Assembly: GCF_021365465.1 (NCBI RefSeq)
Contig: NZ_CP089932.1
Coordinates: 1,674,001-1,738,000, forward strand
Source: Erwinia tracheiphila
GTDB lineage: Bacteria > Pseudomonadota > Gammaproteobacteria > Enterobacterales > Enterobacteriaceae
DNA: 64,000 nucleotides
Reading direction: 5' to 3'
The notes under the pieces are model-generated. The model did no database searches. It saw only the letters and a program-made list of their open reading frames with translations, and was not told where the DNA came from. Within the stretch, counting starts at the first letter, position 1. Each line of letters begins with the position of its first letter. Made by a program: the position numbers and the translations under genes. Shown in pieces: positions 29,108 through 41,047 of this stretch.

Positions 29108-30874
29108 ATGAAGTTGCCAGTCAGAGAATTTGACGCCGTTGTTATCGGCGCAGGCGGTGCAGGTATGCGAGCCGCACTGCAAATTTCCCAATCGGGCCAG
29201 AGCTGCGCCCTGTTATCAAAAGTTTTTCCAACCCGTTCTCACACCGTATCTGCGCAGGGTGGCATTACCGTGGCGCTGGGCAATTCCCATGACGATAACT
29301 GGGAATGGCACATGTACGATACAGTGAAAGGTTCCGACTATATCGGTGACCAGGACGCCATTGAATATATGTGTAAAACTGGCCCGGAGGCGATTCTGGA
29401 GCTGGAACATATGGGCCTGCCTTTCTCCCGACTGGACGATGGGCGCATTTATCAGCGTCCCTTTGGTGGCCAGTCGAAAAACTTTGGCGGCGAACAGGCG
29501 GCACGCACGGCGGCGGCGGCTGACCGTACCGGTCATGCGCTGCTGCATACGCTTTATCAGCAAAACCTGAAAAATAAAACCACCATTTTCTCTGAATGGT
29601 GCGCGCTGGACTTGGTGAAAAATGCCGATGGTGCCATTGTTGGCTGTACTGCACTGAATATTGAAAATGGCGAAGTGGTCTACTTTAAGGCCCGCGCCAC
29701 GGTGCTGGCGACCGGTGGTGCAGGCCGTATCTACCAGTCCACCACCAATGCTCATATCAATACCGGTGATGGTGTTGGCATGGCGCTGCGCGCGGGCGTA
29801 CCAGTGCAGGATATGGAAATGTGGCAGTTTCACCCAACCGGTATCGCTGGCGCTGGTGTGCTGGTGACCGAAGGCTGCCGTGGGGAAGGGGGCTACCTGC
29901 TGAACAAACACGGTGAGCGCTTTATGGAACGCTATGCGCCAAATGCCAAAGACCTTGCTGGTCGTGACGTGGTGGCCCGTTCGATGATGATCGAAATCCG
30001 TGAAGGCCGGGGCTGTGAAGGCCCGTGGGGACCGCATATCAAGCTGAAACTGGATCATCTCGGCCACGAAGTGCTGGAAGCACGTCTGCCGGGGATCCTT
30101 GAGCTGTCCCGCACCTTTGCTCACGTCGATCCGGTGAAAGAGCCGATTCCGGTTATCCCAACCTGCCACTATATGATGGGCGGTATTCCAACCAAAGTCA
30201 CCGGACAGGCAATCACCCTTAATGAACAGGGTGAAGATGTGGTGGTGCCGGGCCTGTTTGCCGTGGGTGAAATTGCGTGCGTTTCCGTACATGGTTCTAA
30301 CCGTTTGGGTGGCAACTCATTACTTGACCTGGTGGTATTTGGTCGCGCTGCTGGCCTGCACCTGCAAGAGTCTATTCAGGGGCAGGGTGAACTTCTGGAC
30401 GCCACTGATGAGGAGATCGCGGCTTCTCTGGCGCGGATGAATCGCTGGAACAATAACGTTGAAGGTGAAGATCCTGCCGAACTGCGTAAAGCCTTGCAAA
30501 CCTGCATGCAAAACAACTTTTCGGTCTTCCGCGAAGGTGACGCAATGGCCAAGGGTCTTGCCGAGCTGAAAGTGCTGCGTGAACGCCTGAAAAAAGCCCG
30601 TCTGGATGATCGTTCACCGGATTTCAACACGCAGCGTATTGAATGTCTGGAACTGGACAACCTGATGGAAACGGCCTATGCCACAGCGGTCGCGGCTAAC
30701 TTCCGTACTGAAAGTCGTGGCGCACACAGCCGCTTCGACTATCCCGAGCGTGACGATGCAAACTGGTTATGTCACAGCCTGTACCTGCCGCAAAGCGAAA
30801 GCATGACGCGCCGCGAGGTAAACATGCAGCCTAAACTGCGCGCGGCCTTCCCGCCGAAAGCGCGTACCTACTAG
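29108..30874 (+). CDS. sdhA: Succinate dehydrogenase flavoprotein SdhA
   Basis: Catalytic FAD subunit oxidising succinate to fumarate. From ATG 29108 ([19 protein letters not shown]) the product has 588 residues, exactly the E. coli length; an upstream in-frame ATG at 29069 lies inside sdhD and is rejected. The covalent-FAD histidine is His45 in [10 protein letters not shown], and the catalytic region HPTGIAGAG is present. It ends with the conserved PKARTY. Intact. Confidence 0.98.
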   Translation: MKLPVREFDAVVIGAGGAGMRAALQISQSGQSCALLSKVFPTRSHTVSAQGGITVALGNSHDDNWEWHMYDTVKGSDYIGDQDAIEYMCKTGPEAILELEHMGLPFSRLDDGRIYQRPFGGQSKNFGGEQAARTAAAADRTGHALLHTLYQQNLKNKTTIFSEWCALDLVKNADGAIVGCTALNIENGEVVYFKARATVLATGGAGRIYQSTTNAHINTGDGVGMALRAGVPVQDMEMWQFHPTGIAGAGVLVTEGCRGEGGYLLNKHGERFMERYAPNAKDLAGRDVVARSMMIEIREGRGCEGPWGPHIKLKLDHLGHEVLEARLPGILELSRTFAHVDPVKEPIPVIPTCHYMMGGIPTKVTGQAITLNEQGEDVVVPGLFAVGEIACVSVHGSNRLGGNSLLDLVVFGRAAGLHLQESIQGQGELLDATDEEIAASLARMNRWNNNVEGEDPAELRKALQTCMQNNFSVFREGDAMAKGLAELKVLRERLKKARLDDRSPDFNTQRIECLELDNLMETAYATAVAANFRTESRGAHSRFDYPERDDANWLCHSLYLPQSESMTRREVNMQPKLRAAFPPKARTY

Positions 30875-30892
30875 TTTGCGGAGAAAAAGACG

Positions 30893-31609
30893 ATGAAACT
30901 CGAATTTTCTATCTATCGTTACAACCCGGACGTAGACGACGCGCCCCGTATGCAGGATTACAGCCTGGAGTCCGAGGACGGACGTGACATGATGCTGCTG
31001 GATGCGCTGATTCGCCTGAAAGAGAAAGATCCTACCCTGGCCTTTCGTCGTTCCTGCCGTGAAGGCGTTTGCGGCTCAGACGGTTTCAATATGAATGGTA
31101 AAAATGGCCTTGCCTGCATCACGCCGATTTCGGTCCTTGGCGGGGGAAAACGTAAAATTGTGATCCGTCCGTTACCAGGCCTGCCGGTTATCCGTGATTT
31201 GGTGGTGGACATGGGGCAATTCTACACTCAGTATGAGAAGATTAAGCCTTACCTGTTGAATAATGGAGAAAATCCTCCAGCACGTGAACACCTTCAACAG
31301 CCTGAACAGCGTGAAAAACTGGATGGGTTATATGAATGTATTTTGTGTGCGTGCTGTTCAACATCCTGCCCGTCATTCTGGTGGAATCCGGATAAATTCA
31401 TCGGGCCTGCCGGACTACTGGCCGCTTACCGTTTTCTGATTGACAGTCGCGACACCGAAACCAGTGCGCGTCTGGATAATCTTAACGATGCTTTCAGCGT
31501 ATTCCGCTGCCACAGCATTATGAACTGTGTGAGCGTATGTCCAAAAGGGTTGAACCCGACGCGTGCAATTGGCCATATTAAGTCGATGCTGTTACAGCGC
31601 GGTGCCTAG
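30893..31609 (+). CDS. sdhB: Succinate dehydrogenase iron-sulfur protein SdhB
   Basis: Electron-transfer subunit of 238 residues with [2Fe-2S] motif CREGVCGSDGFNMNG...C, [4Fe-4S] motif CILCACCSTSCP and [3Fe-4S] motif CHSIMNCVSVCPKGLNP. It is 18 bp after sdhA with a GGAGAAA ribosome binding site. A strong hairpin follows the stop. Confidence 0.98.
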   Translation: MKLEFSIYRYNPDVDDAPRMQDYSLESEDGRDMMLLDALIRLKEKDPTLAFRRSCREGVCGSDGFNMNGKNGLACITPISVLGGGKRKIVIRPLPGLPVIRDLVVDMGQFYTQYEKIKPYLLNNGENPPAREHLQQPEQREKLDGLYECILCACCSTSCPSFWWNPDKFIGPAGLLAAYRFLIDSRDTETSARLDNLNDAFSVFRCHSIMNCVSVCPKGLNPTRAIGHIKSMLLQRGA

Positions 31610-31616
31610 CATGACC

Positions 31617-31644
31617 CATCCGGGAACCTTCAGGTTCCCGGATG
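31617..31644 (+). terminator. 12-bp perfect hairpin after sdhB
   Basis: CATCCGGGAACC-TTCA-GGTTCCCGGATG is a perfect 12-bp stem with a tetraloop and no proper T-run. It is more likely an RNA-stability or partial-attenuation element between sdhCDAB and sucABCD than a full terminator. Confidence 0.8.
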
Positions 31645-31667
31645 TTTAAGATGTTTAAACGGGAAAT

Positions 31668-31710
31668 CCTGGCAAGATATTGGGCAGTTAATTAACGATG
31701 CCTTGCCAGG
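31668..31710. repeat. Inverted repeat in the sdhB-sucA spacer
   Basis: CCTGGCAAG (31668-31676) and CTTGCCAGG (31702-31710) form a 9-bp perfect inverted repeat with a 25-base spacer, a second potential hairpin before sucA. Confidence 0.6.
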
Positions 31711-31889
31711 GTTCCCTTACGGGCCGGATCGCCAGCAGCGCGTACTGTGCTCGTATCGATGAACTTTCAGGCTGCGTTTCGTTTTTGCGAAATACAGTCG
31801 AGGGCAAGCCGCTTATGCGGTGCGGAACGGTGACTTCGTTCCTTTAAATAACCATGGCGAAAAAAGCACAAAATGCTTAAGGGCTCACA

Positions 31890-34697
31890 ATGCAGAACAG
31901 CGCGATGAAACCCTGGCTGGACTCCTCTTGGCTGGCTGGCGCGAATCAGACCTACATCGAGCAACTCTATGAGGATTATTTAACCGATCCTGACTCTGTT
32001 GATAACGCTTGGAGATCCTTGTTTCAGCGGCTTCCGGGGCAAGGTGTTAAGCCCGAACAGTTCCACTCTTCCACCCGCGAATACTTCAGACGCCTGGCGA
32101 AAGATGCCACTCGCTACACGGCTACCGTCAGCGATCCCGAGATCAATGCCAAACAGGTCAAAGTTCTCCAGTTAATCAATGCCTTCCGCTTTCGTGGCCA
32201 TCAACAGGCTAATCTCGACCCGTTAGGACTGTGGAAGCAGGAAACAGTGGCGGATCTCGACCCGGCATTTCACGAGCTGACACAGGACGATTTCGAGGAA
32301 ACCTTTAACGTAGGCTCCTTCGCGTTCGGTAGAGATACTATGAAGCTGTCGGATCTCTACAGCCTGCTCAAGCAGACATACTGTGGCTCCATTGGCGCGG
32401 AATATATGCATATCACCAATACCGACGAGAAGCGCTGGATCCAGCAGCGCATCGAATCGGTCGCGGGCCAGGCATCGTTTTCCGACGCGGAGAAAAAGGG
32501 GTTCCTGAAACAGCTCACCGCAGCAGAAGGTCTGGAACGATATCTGGGCGCGAAATTCCCCGGCGCAAAACGTTTCTCTCTGGAAGGCGGTGATGCGCTG
32601 GTGCCGATGCTCAATGAAATGATCCGGCACGCGGGCAATAACGGCATTCGCGAAGTAGTACTGGGCATGGCCCACCGTGGTCGTTTGAACGTGTTGATCA
32701 ATGTGTTGGGTAAAAAGCCGCAGGATCTGTTTGACGAGTTCTCCGGTAAGCACAAAGAACATCTTGGAACTGGTGACGTTAAATATCACATGGGTTTTTC
32801 ATCCGATGTCGAAACCGATGGCGGCATGGTGCATCTGGCGCTGGCGTTTAACCCGTCACATCTTGAGATTGTCAGCCCGGTAGTGATGGGGTCTGTGCGT
32901 GCCCGCCAGGACAGGCTCGACGAGCAGGACAGTCGTGAGGTTCTGCCGATAACCATTCACGGTGATGCAGCAGTGATCGGACAGGGTGTGGTACAGGAAA
33001 CCCTGAATATGTCACAGGCCCGGGGTTACGAAGTGGGCGGCACCGTGCGTATCGTCATTAACAACCAGATTGGTTTTACCACGTCGAATCCAAAAGATGC
33101 CCGGTCAACACAATACTGCACTGACATTGGCAAAATGGTGTTGGCCCCCATTTTCCACGTCAATGCTGACGACCCTGAAGCGGTTGCTTTTGTTACCCGC
33201 CTGGCGCTGGATTTCCGTAACACCTTTAAACGCGATGTTTTTATCGATCTGGTGTGTTACCGCCGTCATGGTCATAACGAAGCCGATGAGCCAAGTGCGA
33301 CTCAGCCGGTGATGTACCAGAAAATCAAAAAGCATCCTACGCCGCGTAAGCTTTATGCTGACCGCCTCGAACAGGAAAAGGTAGCCAGCCTGGAAGATGC
33401 CACGGAAATGGTCAACCTGTATCGTGATGCGCTGGATAGGGGCGAATGCGTGGTGTCGGAATGTCGTCCACTCAGTCTGCATTCTTCCACCTGGTCGCCG
33501 TTCCTTAATCACGAATGGGATGAGAGCTATCCGTCCACCCTTGACCCGAAACGTTTGCAGGAGCTGGCAAAACGTATCAGCCAGGTCCCTGATGCCATCG
33601 AAATGCAGTCACGCGTGGCAAAAATTTATAACGACCGTGCTGAAATGGCGGCGGGAAATAAGCTTTTCGACTGGGGTGCCGCGGAAAATCTCGCCTATGC
33701 CACGCTGGTGGATGAGGGGGTCTCGTGCCGACTTTCTGGTGAAGATATGGGGCGTGGCACGTTCTTCCATCGCCACGCGGTCATTCACAATCAGTCAAAC
33801 GGCTCGACTTACACCCCGCTACAGCACGTCCACAATGGTCAGGGCACTTTTAAAGTGTGGGATTCTGTGCTGTCGGAAGAGGCGGTACTGGCTTTTGAAT
33901 ATGGTTATGCCACCGCTGAACCGCGTACCCTGACTATTTGGGAAGCGCAGTTTGGTGATTTTGCCAACGGCGCGCAGGTCGTTATCGATCAGTTCATCAG
34001 CTCCGGCGAGCAGAAATGGGGCCGGATGTGTGGCCTGGTGATGTTGCTGCCGCATGGCTACGAAGGGCAGGGGCCGGAACACTCTTCCGCACGCCTTGAG
34101 CGCTATCTGCAACTCTGCGCGGAACAGAACATGCAGGTCTGCGTGCCATCGACGCCCGCGCAGGTTTACCACATGCTGCGTCGCCAGGCGCTGCGCGGGA
34201 TGCGCCGTCCGCTGGTGGTGATGTCACCGAAATCACTGCTGCGTCATCCGCTGGCCGTCTCTTCCCTCGATGATCTGGCAACTGGTGACTTCCAGCCCGC
34301 AATCGGCGAGATCGACGATATTGATCCGCAGGGTGTTAAGCGTGTGGTGCTTTGCTCCGGCAAAGTCTATTACGACCTGCTGGAAAAGCGTCGTAAAAAC
34401 GAGCAAACCGATGTGGCTATTGTGCGCATTGAACAGCTTTATCCGTTCCCGCACAAAGCAGTACAGGAAAAGCTGCAGCCTTTCTCGCACGTACACGATT
34501 TTGTCTGGTGCCAGGAAGAGCCGCTTAATCAGGGTGCCTGGTACTGTAGTCAGCATCATTTCCGCGAAGTGGTGCCATTCGGCGCTTCATTACGTTATGC
34601 CGGTCGTCCTGCTTCCGCTTCCCCGGCAGTAGGCTATATGTCCGTTCACCAGCAACAGCAGCAAGATCTGGTCAGCGACGCGCTGAACGTTAATTAA
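31890..34697 (+). CDS. sucA: 2-oxoglutarate dehydrogenase E1 component SucA
   Basis: Thiamine-diphosphate enzyme decarboxylating 2-oxoglutarate. The 935-residue product (E. coli 933) begins [20 protein letters not shown] and has [11 protein letters not shown] and the Mg/ThDP region ([13 protein letters not shown]) plus the transketolase-type pyrimidine and C-terminal domains ([15 protein letters not shown]). It starts 280 bp after sdhB and is followed 14 bp later by sucB. Confidence 0.98.
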   Translation: MQNSAMKPWLDSSWLAGANQTYIEQLYEDYLTDPDSVDNAWRSLFQRLPGQGVKPEQFHSSTREYFRRLAKDATRYTATVSDPEINAKQVKVLQLINAFRFRGHQQANLDPLGLWKQETVADLDPAFHELTQDDFEETFNVGSFAFGRDTMKLSDLYSLLKQTYCGSIGAEYMHITNTDEKRWIQQRIESVAGQASFSDAEKKGFLKQLTAAEGLERYLGAKFPGAKRFSLEGGDALVPMLNEMIRHAGNNGIREVVLGMAHRGRLNVLINVLGKKPQDLFDEFSGKHKEHLGTGDVKYHMGFSSDVETDGGMVHLALAFNPSHLEIVSPVVMGSVRARQDRLDEQDSREVLPITIHGDAAVIGQGVVQETLNMSQARGYEVGGTVRIVINNQIGFTTSNPKDARSTQYCTDIGKMVLAPIFHVNADDPEAVAFVTRLALDFRNTFKRDVFIDLVCYRRHGHNEADEPSATQPVMYQKIKKHPTPRKLYADRLEQEKVASLEDATEMVNLYRDALDRGECVVSECRPLSLHSSTWSPFLNHEWDESYPSTLDPKRLQELAKRISQVPDAIEMQSRVAKIYNDRAEMAAGNKLFDWGAAENLAYATLVDEGVSCRLSGEDMGRGTFFHRHAVIHNQSNGSTYTPLQHVHNGQGTFKVWDSVLSEEAVLAFEYGYATAEPRTLTIWEAQFGDFANGAQVVIDQFISSGEQKWGRMCGLVMLLPHGYEGQGPEHSSARLERYLQLCAEQNMQVCVPSTPAQVYHMLRRQALRGMRRPLVVMSPKSLLRHPLAVSSLDDLATGDFQPAIGEIDDIDPQGVKRVVLCSGKVYYDLLEKRRKNEQTDVAIVRIEQLYPFPHKAVQEKLQPFSHVHDFVWCQEEPLNQGAWYCSQHHFREVVPFGASLRYAGRPASASPAVGYMSVHQQQQQDLVSDALNVN

Positions 34698-34711
34698 TTA
34701 AAGGAAAAATA

Positions 34712-35932
34712 ATGAGTAGCGTAGATATCCTCGTTCCCGACCTGCCTGAATCCGTTGCCGATGCCACCGTGGCAACCTGGCGCAAGAAACCAGGTGATAC
34801 CGTCCAGCGTGATGAAGTGCTGGTTGAGGTTGAAACCGATAAAGTGGTGCTGGAAGTTCCGGCATCTGCTGACGGCGTGCTGGAAGCCATCCTGGAAGAT
34901 GAAGGTGCGACCGTCATGTCACGTCATAAACTGGGACGTCTGAAAGAGGGTAACAGCGGCGGTAAAGAAAGTTCTGCCAAAGCTCAACAAAAAGAATCCA
35001 CGCCAGCTCAACGCCAGACCGCCTCGCTGTCTGATGAAAGCAACGAGGCGCTCAGTCCGGCGACCCGTCGTCTGATTGCCGAACATAGTCTTGATCCGCA
35101 AGCAATTAAAGGCACCGGTGTCGGCGGTCGTCTGACCCGCGAAGATGTTGAAAATCACCTGGCGAAAAAACCAGAAAGCGCTGCTAATCAGTCAGCAAAG
35201 GCTATTGCCGCGCCGGCGTCTTCTCTGGCGGGCCGCAGTGAAAAACGTGTGCCAATGACCCGCCTGCGCAAGCGCGTGGCCGAGCGTCTGCTGGAAGCGA
35301 AAAACAGCACTGCGATGTTGACGACTTTCAATGAAGTCAATATGCAGCCGATCATGAGCCTGCGTAAGCAGTATGGCGAAGCGTTCGAAAAGCGTCACGG
35401 CGTGCGTTTGGGTTTTATGTCTTTCTACCTGAAAGCGGTGGTTGAAGCACTGAAACGCTTCCCAGAAGTGAATGCTTCTATTGATGGTGATGATGTGGTT
35501 TACCACAACTACTTCGATGTCAGCATTGCGGTATCCACTCCGCGTGGTTTGGTGACGCCGGTACTGAAAGATGTTGATGCGCTGGGTATGGCCGACATTG
35601 AGAAAAAAATCAAAGAGATGGCAATAAAAGGCCGTGACGGGAAGCTGACCGTCGAGGAGCTGACCGGCGGTAACTTTACTATTACCAACGGTGGCGTATT
35701 TGGTTCGCTGATGTCCACGCCAATCATCAACCCGCCACAGAGTGCCATTCTGGGTATGCATGCGATCAAAGACCGTCCGATGGCCGTCAACGGTAAGGTG
35801 GAAATCCTGCCGATGATGTATCTGGCGTTGTCTTATGATCACCGCCTGATTGACGGCAAAGAATCGGTCAGCTATCTGGTGGCAATAAAAGAGCTGCTGG
35901 AAGACCCGTCTCGCTTGCTGCTGGACGTTTAA
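34712..35932 (+). CDS. sucB: Dihydrolipoyl succinyltransferase E2, SucB
   Basis: Core of the 2-oxoglutarate dehydrogenase complex, transferring succinyl from lipoate to CoA. The 406-residue product has an N-terminal lipoyl domain with modified Lys44 ([12 protein letters not shown]), an E3-binding domain (about 110-150, [20 protein letters not shown]) and the catalytic domain with [18 protein letters not shown] precedes the ATG. Intact. Confidence 0.98.
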   Translation: MSSVDILVPDLPESVADATVATWRKKPGDTVQRDEVLVEVETDKVVLEVPASADGVLEAILEDEGATVMSRHKLGRLKEGNSGGKESSAKAQQKESTPAQRQTASLSDESNEALSPATRRLIAEHSLDPQAIKGTGVGGRLTREDVENHLAKKPESAANQSAKAIAAPASSLAGRSEKRVPMTRLRKRVAERLLEAKNSTAMLTTFNEVNMQPIMSLRKQYGEAFEKRHGVRLGFMSFYLKAVVEALKRFPEVNASIDGDDVVYHNYFDVSIAVSTPRGLVTPVLKDVDALGMADIEKKIKEMAIKGRDGKLTVEELTGGNFTITNGGVFGSLMSTPIINPPQSAILGMHAIKDRPMAVNGKVEILPMMYLALSYDHRLIDGKESVSYLVAIKELLEDPSRLLLDV

Positions 35933-36035
35933 TTCCTGTCAGATGCGGCAGAAACCGCATTTGTTCCTGTGTATGGTCGACCATTTTTCCCTGATGGCAT
36001 CGGCCACGTTTTCCGATCTTAATGGACAGAACACC

Positions 36036-37202
36036 ATGAACTTACACGAATATCAGGCAAAACAGTTGTTTGTACGGTACGGCTTACCGGCACCAACTGG
36101 TTATGCCTGCACCACGCCACGTGAAGCAGAAGAAGCCGCCTCCAAGATTGGTGCCGGTCCGTGGGTAGTGAAATGTCAGGTTCATGCCGGAGGCCGCGGC
36201 AAAGCGGGCGGTGTGAAAGTGGTTAAAAGCAAAGAAGAAATCCGTGCGTTTGCCGAACACTGGTTGGGCAAACGCCTGACCACTTACCAGACCGATGCCA
36301 ACGGCCAGCCGGTTAACCAGATTCTGGTGGAAGCGGCAACCGATATCGACCAGGAACTGTATCTGGGAGCGGTAGTCGATCGCAGCACGCGCCGCGTGGT
36401 GTTTATGGCTTCGACGGAAGGTGGCGTTGAGATTGAAAAAGTTGCGGAAGAAACCCCGCATCTGATTCATAAAATGGTGCTGGACCCGCTGGCCGGTCCT
36501 CAACCTTATCAGGGTCGTGAGCTGGCCTTTAGGCTGGGTCTGAGCGGCAAGCAGGTTGGGCAGTTCACCAAAATCTTTATGGGACTGGCAACGCTGTTCC
36601 TGGAGCGCGATCTGGCACTGGTTGAGATAAACCCACTGGTGATCACCAAACAGGGCGATCTGATTTGCCTAGACGGCAAACTGGGTGTCGATGGCAATGC
36701 CTTGTTCCGCCAGCCTGAACTGCGTGAAATGCGCGATCCAAGCCAGGAAGATTCCCGTGAAGCGCATGCGGCACAGTGGGAACTGAACTATGTGGCACTG
36801 GAAGGCAATATCGGCTGTATGGTCAACGGTGCGGGCCTGGCGATGGGTACCATGGATATCGTTAAGTTGAGTGGTGGCCAGCCGGCGAACTTCCTCGACG
36901 TGGGCGGCGGTGCGACCAAAGAGCGCGTAACAGAAGCATTTAAGATCATCCTGTCGGATGATGCGGTAAAAGCGGTATTTGTAAACATCTTCGGCGGCAT
37001 CGTACGCTGCGATCTGATTGCCGATGGCATTATCGGCGCGGTGGCGGAGGTTGGTGTTAACGTACCGGTAGTGGTGCGTCTGGAAGGAAACAATGCCGAG
37101 CTGGGTGCCAAAAACCTGGCGGACAGCGGTCTGAATATTATTGCAGCAACCAGCCTGAGCGACGCGGCGCAGCGCGTTGTTGCCGCAGCGGAGGGGAAAT
37201 AA
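36036..37202 (+). CDS. sucC: Succinyl-CoA synthetase beta subunit SucC
   Basis: ADP/GDP-forming subunit, 388 residues from ATG 36036 ([20 protein letters not shown]), the E. coli length; an earlier in-frame ATG at 35943 adds 31 unrelated residues and is rejected. ATP-grasp segments ([17 protein letters not shown]) and the nucleotide/Mg site are present. The stop overlaps the sucD start by one base (TAATG). Confidence 0.97.
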   Translation: MNLHEYQAKQLFVRYGLPAPTGYACTTPREAEEAASKIGAGPWVVKCQVHAGGRGKAGGVKVVKSKEEIRAFAEHWLGKRLTTYQTDANGQPVNQILVEAATDIDQELYLGAVVDRSTRRVVFMASTEGGVEIEKVAEETPHLIHKMVLDPLAGPQPYQGRELAFRLGLSGKQVGQFTKIFMGLATLFLERDLALVEINPLVITKQGDLICLDGKLGVDGNALFRQPELREMRDPSQEDSREAHAAQWELNYVALEGNIGCMVNGAGLAMGTMDIVKLSGGQPANFLDVGGGATKERVTEAFKIILSDDAVKAVFVNIFGGIVRCDLIADGIIGAVAEVGVNVPVVVRLEGNNAELGAKNLADSGLNIIAATSLSDAAQRVVAAAEGK

Positions 37203-38077
37203 TGTCCATTTTGATCGATAAAAATACCAAGGTAATTTGCCAGGGCTTCACCGGTGGCCAGGGAACGTTTCACTCTGAGCAGGCGCTGGCTTACGGGACG
37301 CAGTTGGTTGGCGGCGTAACACCGGGCAAAGGCGGTACCGAGCATCTGGGCCTCCCGGTGTTCAATACCGTGCGCGAGGCTGTGGAAGCGACCGGCGCAA
37401 CGGCATCGGTTATCTACGTTCCGGCACCGTTCTGCAAAGACGGTATTCTGGAAGCCATTGATGCGGGTATCAAGCTGATTATCACCATTACTGAAGGCAT
37501 TCCGACGCTGGATATGCTGACCGTGAAAGTTAAGCTGGATGAAGCGGGTGTGCGAATGATTGGGCCGAACTGTCCTGGCGTTATCACGCCGGGCGAATGT
37601 AAAATCGGCATTATGCCGGGTCACATCCATAAACCCGGCCGTATCGGTATCGTTTCCCGTTCTGGTACCCTGACCTATGAAGCCGTTAAGCAGACCACGG
37701 ATATTGGCTACGGCCAGTCTACCTGTGTTGGTATCGGCGGTGACCCGATCCCAGGCTCCAACTTTATCGATATCCTGAAATTATTCCAGGACGATCCACA
37801 AACCGAAGCGATTGTGATGATTGGCGAAATCGGCGGCAGCGCAGAAGAAGAAGCGGCCGCCTTTATCAAAGAGCATGTCACTAAGCCAGTTGTGGGTTAC
37901 ATCGCGGGTGTGACCGCGCCGAAAGGTAAGCGTATGGGCCATGCCGGGGCGATCATCGCCGGTGGCAAAGGTACAGCAGACGAGAAGTTTGTTGCACTGG
38001 AGGCCGCAGGGGTGAAAACTGTGCGTAGCCTGGCAGATATTGGCGATGCGGTGAAAGCAGTCCTTCCACCCAGGTGA
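37202..38077 (+). CDS. sucD: Succinyl-CoA synthetase alpha subunit SucD
   Basis: CoA-binding subunit of 291 residues (E. coli 289). The phosphorylated His lies in [15 protein letters not shown]; the CoA-binding Rossmann segment is [15 protein letters not shown]. Last gene of the sdh-suc cluster, ending in a strong terminator. Confidence 0.98.
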   Translation: MSILIDKNTKVICQGFTGGQGTFHSEQALAYGTQLVGGVTPGKGGTEHLGLPVFNTVREAVEATGATASVIYVPAPFCKDGILEAIDAGIKLIITITEGIPTLDMLTVKVKLDEAGVRMIGPNCPGVITPGECKIGIMPGHIHKPGRIGIVSRSGTLTYEAVKQTTDIGYGQSTCVGIGGDPIPGSNFIDILKLFQDDPQTEAIVMIGEIGGSAEEEAAAFIKEHVTKPVVGYIAGVTAPKGKRMGHAGAIIAGGKGTADEKFVALEAAGVKTVRSLADIGDAVKAVLPPR

Positions 38078-38098
38078 TATTACATTGACTGTCTCACG

Positions 38099-38122
38099 GC
38101 CACCTTCGGGTGGCTTTTTTTT
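38099..38122 (+). terminator. sucD terminator, possible SdhX sRNA 3' end
   Basis: GCCACC-TTCG-GGTGGC with eight T closes the sdh-suc operon. In E. coli the 3' UTR of this operon is processed to the Hfq-dependent sRNA SdhX (RybD). The short 3' UTR here, from 38078, ends with the same kind of hairpin, so an equivalent sRNA is plausible but unproven. Confidence 0.9.
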
Positions 38123-38239
38123 GGGGCGATTAAATTTTTGGAAGGGAAGGAAATAAATAGTTCAGCGGTATTTTCGTTCAAAATCTGGTCGTGACGCAGA
38201 CTTGCTGATCACGTATGCTTTGCGCTTTGGATGTAACAT

Positions 38240-38515
38240 ATGGCTAAAGTTGATGTCGTCTGCCCTCAGTGCAATGAAACTCATGCTGTACGATGTAACG
38301 GACATTCAGCATCCGGTGCCCAACGTTACATCTGCAAGCATTGTTCAAAGACCTTTCTGCTCAACTTTAGCTACTCCGGTGCCAAACCAGACACACACCA
38401 GACCATTGTTAATATGGCCATGAATGGTTACGGATGTCGCGATACCGCACGGGTTCTCGGTATCAGCCTCAATACGGTTCTGCGGCACGTAAAAAAATTT
38501 CGCCAAAGCAGGTAG
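38240..38515 (+). CDS. insA: IS1 InsA repressor (zinc-finger/HTH)
   Basis: Product of 91 residues with zinc-ribbon cysteines (CPQCNETHAVRCNG, CKHC) and a helix-turn-helix (CRDTARVLGISLNTVLRHVKK). On its own it represses transposition; ribosomes slipping -1 at AAAAAAA (38491-38497) instead produce the InsAB' transposase. Confidence 0.93.
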   Translation: MAKVDVVCPQCNETHAVRCNGHSASGAQRYICKHCSKTFLLNFSYSGAKPDTHQTIVNMAMNGYGCRDTARVLGISLNTVLRHVKKFRQSR

Positions 38516-38937
38516 CTGAGAATATCGACCCCGAAACGGAGATTGTTATCTGCTGTGAAGCCGGTGAACAATGGTCTTACGTGCGGTGTAAAAGCAATCC
38601 CCGGTGGTTGTTCTATGCTTATGACCGTATCCGCAAACGTGCTCTGGCCCACGTCTTCGGCCCGAGAAATGCCCCGCCCCTGCGACGATTGCTGGCCCTG
38701 TTAAGCAAATTTAACATTGCCTTTTATATGACAGATGCGTGGCCGGTTTATAAAGTTCTGTTAAGTGCAACAAGCCACGTGGTGAGCAAGAAATATACCC
38801 AACGGACAGAACGACATAATCTTAATCTTCGCACACATATCAAACGACTGACCCGCAGAACAATTTGCTTTTCGAAGTCAGAGGAAATGCACGATAAGAT
38901 CATCGGTTGGTATCTTACTCTTCATCATTATCAATAA
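38434..38937 (+). CDS. insB: IS1 InsB transposase part (frame -1 of InsA)
   Basis: DDE-type catalytic part of IS1 transposase, read as the InsAB' fusion. Recognisable segments are EIVICCEAGEQWSYVRCKSN, FYMTDAWPVYK and TERHNLNLRTHIKRLTRRT. The true coding begins at the frameshift near 38497, so the region 38434-38490 in this frame is not a separate start. Open to the end, so the element may be active. Confidence 0.9.
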   Translation: MSRYRTGSRYQPQYGSAARKKISPKQVAENIDPETEIVICCEAGEQWSYVRCKSNPRWLFYAYDRIRKRALAHVFGPRNAPPLRRLLALLSKFNIAFYMTDAWPVYKVLLSATSHVVSKKYTQRTERHNLNLRTHIKRLTRRTICFSKSEEMHDKIIGWYLTLHHYQ

Positions 38938-38960
38938 ATCTGCGTCACGACCCAAAATCT

Positions 38961-39460
38961 GCCTGTTTAGTGTTTTAATTAAATTTAAATAACTTGGTAA
39001 GTTATTTAATTAAAATTTTCATATATACTTTATAAATTAATAGCATTTCACGCTAATTTAGAGCCATGTTTTAACAATGGTATTTTCAGTTTTCTTTTGG
39101 ATCTGCTTGCATTGTTCATAAATAGAAAATAATCCAGAATGAATTATTACTGCTGGATTAGAAATGCAATTTTCGATTTAATTGTCTTCTATCAAAAAAT
39201 ACTGCTGCCATGCTCGTTAGAGATTTTTTTGATAAAAAATCGATAAAATGATGGTGAGTTATTTGTTAAATAACCGCGTTTATATGCTCTTTATTATAAG
39301 TAATTCTGTAAATTTAAATTTTTTGTTAAATACAATAGCGCATTTATTTAATTAACACGATGACGGGATCTATTTCTGAAAAATACTGGCACTGACCGGT
39401 GTATTTCCTGCGAGTGGGAACACTGAGTTATGGCCCTCATGCGAGGAGCAAGGAGTTAAG
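38961..39460. promoter_or_regulatory. cydA upstream region, 500 bp, AT-rich
   Basis: Noncoding AT-rich sequence before cydA. A perfect 17-bp palindrome GTTATTT-GTT-AAATAAC lies at 39258-39274, and several GTTA/TTAAC elements follow (for example TTAATTAACA near 39347). ArcA and FNR control cydAB in E. coli, and the GTTA-rich repeats fit an ArcA-type region; individual sites are not assigned. Confidence 0.55.
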
Positions 39461-41047
39461 ATGTTTGATGTTGTCGAGCTGTCGCGATTACAGTTTGCGC
39501 TTACAGCGATGTACCACTTCCTGTTTGTCCCGTTAACGCTGGGTATGGCGTTTCTGCTGGCGATAATGGAAACAGTCTACGTGCTGTCAGGGAAACAAAT
39601 TTATAAAGATATGACCAAATTCTGGGGGAAGTTATTTGCGATTAACTTTGCTCTTGGAGTGGCAACCGGGCTGACCATGGAGTTTCAGTTTGGCACTAAC
39701 TGGTCTTATTATTCTCATTACGTCGGCGATATTTTTGGTGCACCACTGGCGATTGAAGGTCTGATGGCCTTTTTCCTCGAGTCGACATTTGTTGGCCTGT
39801 TCTTTTTTGGCTGGGACCGGTTGAGTAAAGTGCAGCATCTGGCGGTGACCTGGCTGGTTGCTCTGGGGTCGAACCTTTCTGCGTTGTGGATTCTGGTGGC
39901 CAACGGCTGGATGCAAAACCCGGTGGCCTCGGAATTCAACTTTGAAACGATGCGGATGGAAATGCTCAGTTTTTCCGAGCTGGTTCTTAATCCGGTTGCT
40001 CAGGTTAAATTTGTCCATACCGTTGCGGCGGGCTATACCACGGGAGCCATGTTTATCCTGGGCATTAGTGCTTATTACCTGCTGCGTGGGCGCGATATGG
40101 CGTTTGCCAAACGTTCTTTTGCAATTGCAGCAAGTTTTGGCATGGCGGCTGTGCTCTCAGTGATCGTGCTGGGCGATGAATCCGGCTACGAAATAGGAGA
40201 TGTGCAGAAAACCAAACTGGCGGCGATTGAAGCTGAATGGGAAACACAACCTGCACCGGCCGCATTCACCCTTTTTGGGATCCCCGATCAGGAGAGTCAG
40301 CAAAACCATTATGCGGTTCAGGTTCCCTGGCTGTTGGGGCTGATTGCCACCCGCTCAGTTGATAAGCCAGTTATCGGCCTGAAAGACCTGATGGCAAATC
40401 ATAAAGTGCGTATACGTAACGGAATGGAGGCGTATCAGCTTCTCGAAGAGTTACGTACTGGCAGCACCGGGCCTGACGTACGCGCGGCTTTCAATGAGAA
40501 AAAGCAGGACCTGGGTTACGGGCTGCTGTTGAAGCGTTATACCCCTAATGTGACCGATGCCAGCGAAGCGCAAATCTTTCAGGCGACAAAAGATTCCATT
40601 CCGCGCGTTGCTCCGCTCTATTTTGCTTTCCGCATTATGGTGGGGGCAGGGATAGTAATGTTATTGATCGTTGGCTGTTGCTTCTGGACGGTGCTCCGTA
40701 AACGCATAGGTAAAAATCGGTTCCTGCTGAAATGTGCCCTTTATGGCATCCCGCTTCCCTGGATCGCCGCAGAGGCTGGCTGGTTTGTGGCCGAATATGG
40801 CCGGCAGCCGTGGGCAATTGGTGAAGTGTTGCCCACTGCAGTGGCAAGTTCATCATTGACAGCAGGTCAACTGCTGTTTTCATTGGTACTGATTTGTGGC
40901 CTGTACATGCTGTTTCTGATTGCTGAAATGTATTTGATGTTCAAATTTGCACGGCTGGGGCCGAGCAGTCTGGAAACGGGCCGTTACCACTTTGAACAGT
41001 CTGACCTGGCAACGAATCACAGTGCTGGCACAGGAGCGTTAAAATGA
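39461..41047 (+). CDS. cydA: Cytochrome bd-I ubiquinol oxidase subunit I
   Basis: Heme-bearing subunit of the high-affinity terminal oxidase. The 528-residue product (E. coli 522) starts [19 protein letters not shown] with heme ligand His19; the second His ligand is in [11 protein letters not shown], and a periplasmic Q-loop follows the sixth helix. Nine or so membrane helices. GCAAGGAG is the ribosome binding site. It overlaps cydB by 4 bases (ATGA). Confidence 0.98.
   Translation: MFDVVELSRLQFALTAMYHFLFVPLTLGMAFLLAIMETVYVLSGKQIYKDMTKFWGKLFAINFALGVATGLTMEFQFGTNWSYYSHYVGDIFGAPLAIEGLMAFFLESTFVGLFFFGWDRLSKVQHLAVTWLVALGSNLSALWILVANGWMQNPVASEFNFETMRMEMLSFSELVLNPVAQVKFVHTVAAGYTTGAMFILGISAYYLLRGRDMAFAKRSFAIAASFGMAAVLSVIVLGDESGYEIGDVQKTKLAAIEAEWETQPAPAAFTLFGIPDQESQQNHYAVQVPWLLGLIATRSVDKPVIGLKDLMANHKVRIRNGMEAYQLLEELRTGSTGPDVRAAFNEKKQDLGYGLLLKRYTPNVTDASEAQIFQATKDSIPRVAPLYFAFRIMVGAGIVMLLIVGCCFWTVLRKRIGKNRFLLKCALYGIPLPWIAAEAGWFVAEYGRQPWAIGEVLPTAVASSSLTAGQLLFSLVLICGLYMLFLIAEMYLMFKFARLGPSSLETGRYHFEQSDLATNHSAGTGALK

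Larger units (their letters stand above)
38187..38952 (+). mobile_element. IS1-family insertion sequence, apparently complete
   Basis: A 766-bp element with 14-bp terminal inverted repeats GGTCGTGACGCAGA at 38187-38200 and 38939-38952. Both flanks read CAAAATCT (38179-38186 and 38953-38960), a target-site duplication; a ninth base G is shared ambiguously. It encodes InsA and InsB' joined by a -1 frameshift at a run of seven A. Size and organisation are those of IS1. It lies 65 bp after the sucD terminator. Confidence 0.95.

Noticed and set aside
29216..30292. 358-codon ORF antisense to sdhA
   Set aside because: Shadow of a conserved, high-GC third-position gene; no independent start or homology.
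39225..39245. FNR-like TTGAT...ATCGA upstream of cydA
   Set aside because: The half-sites are separated by five rather than four bases, so it fails the FNR consensus spacing.
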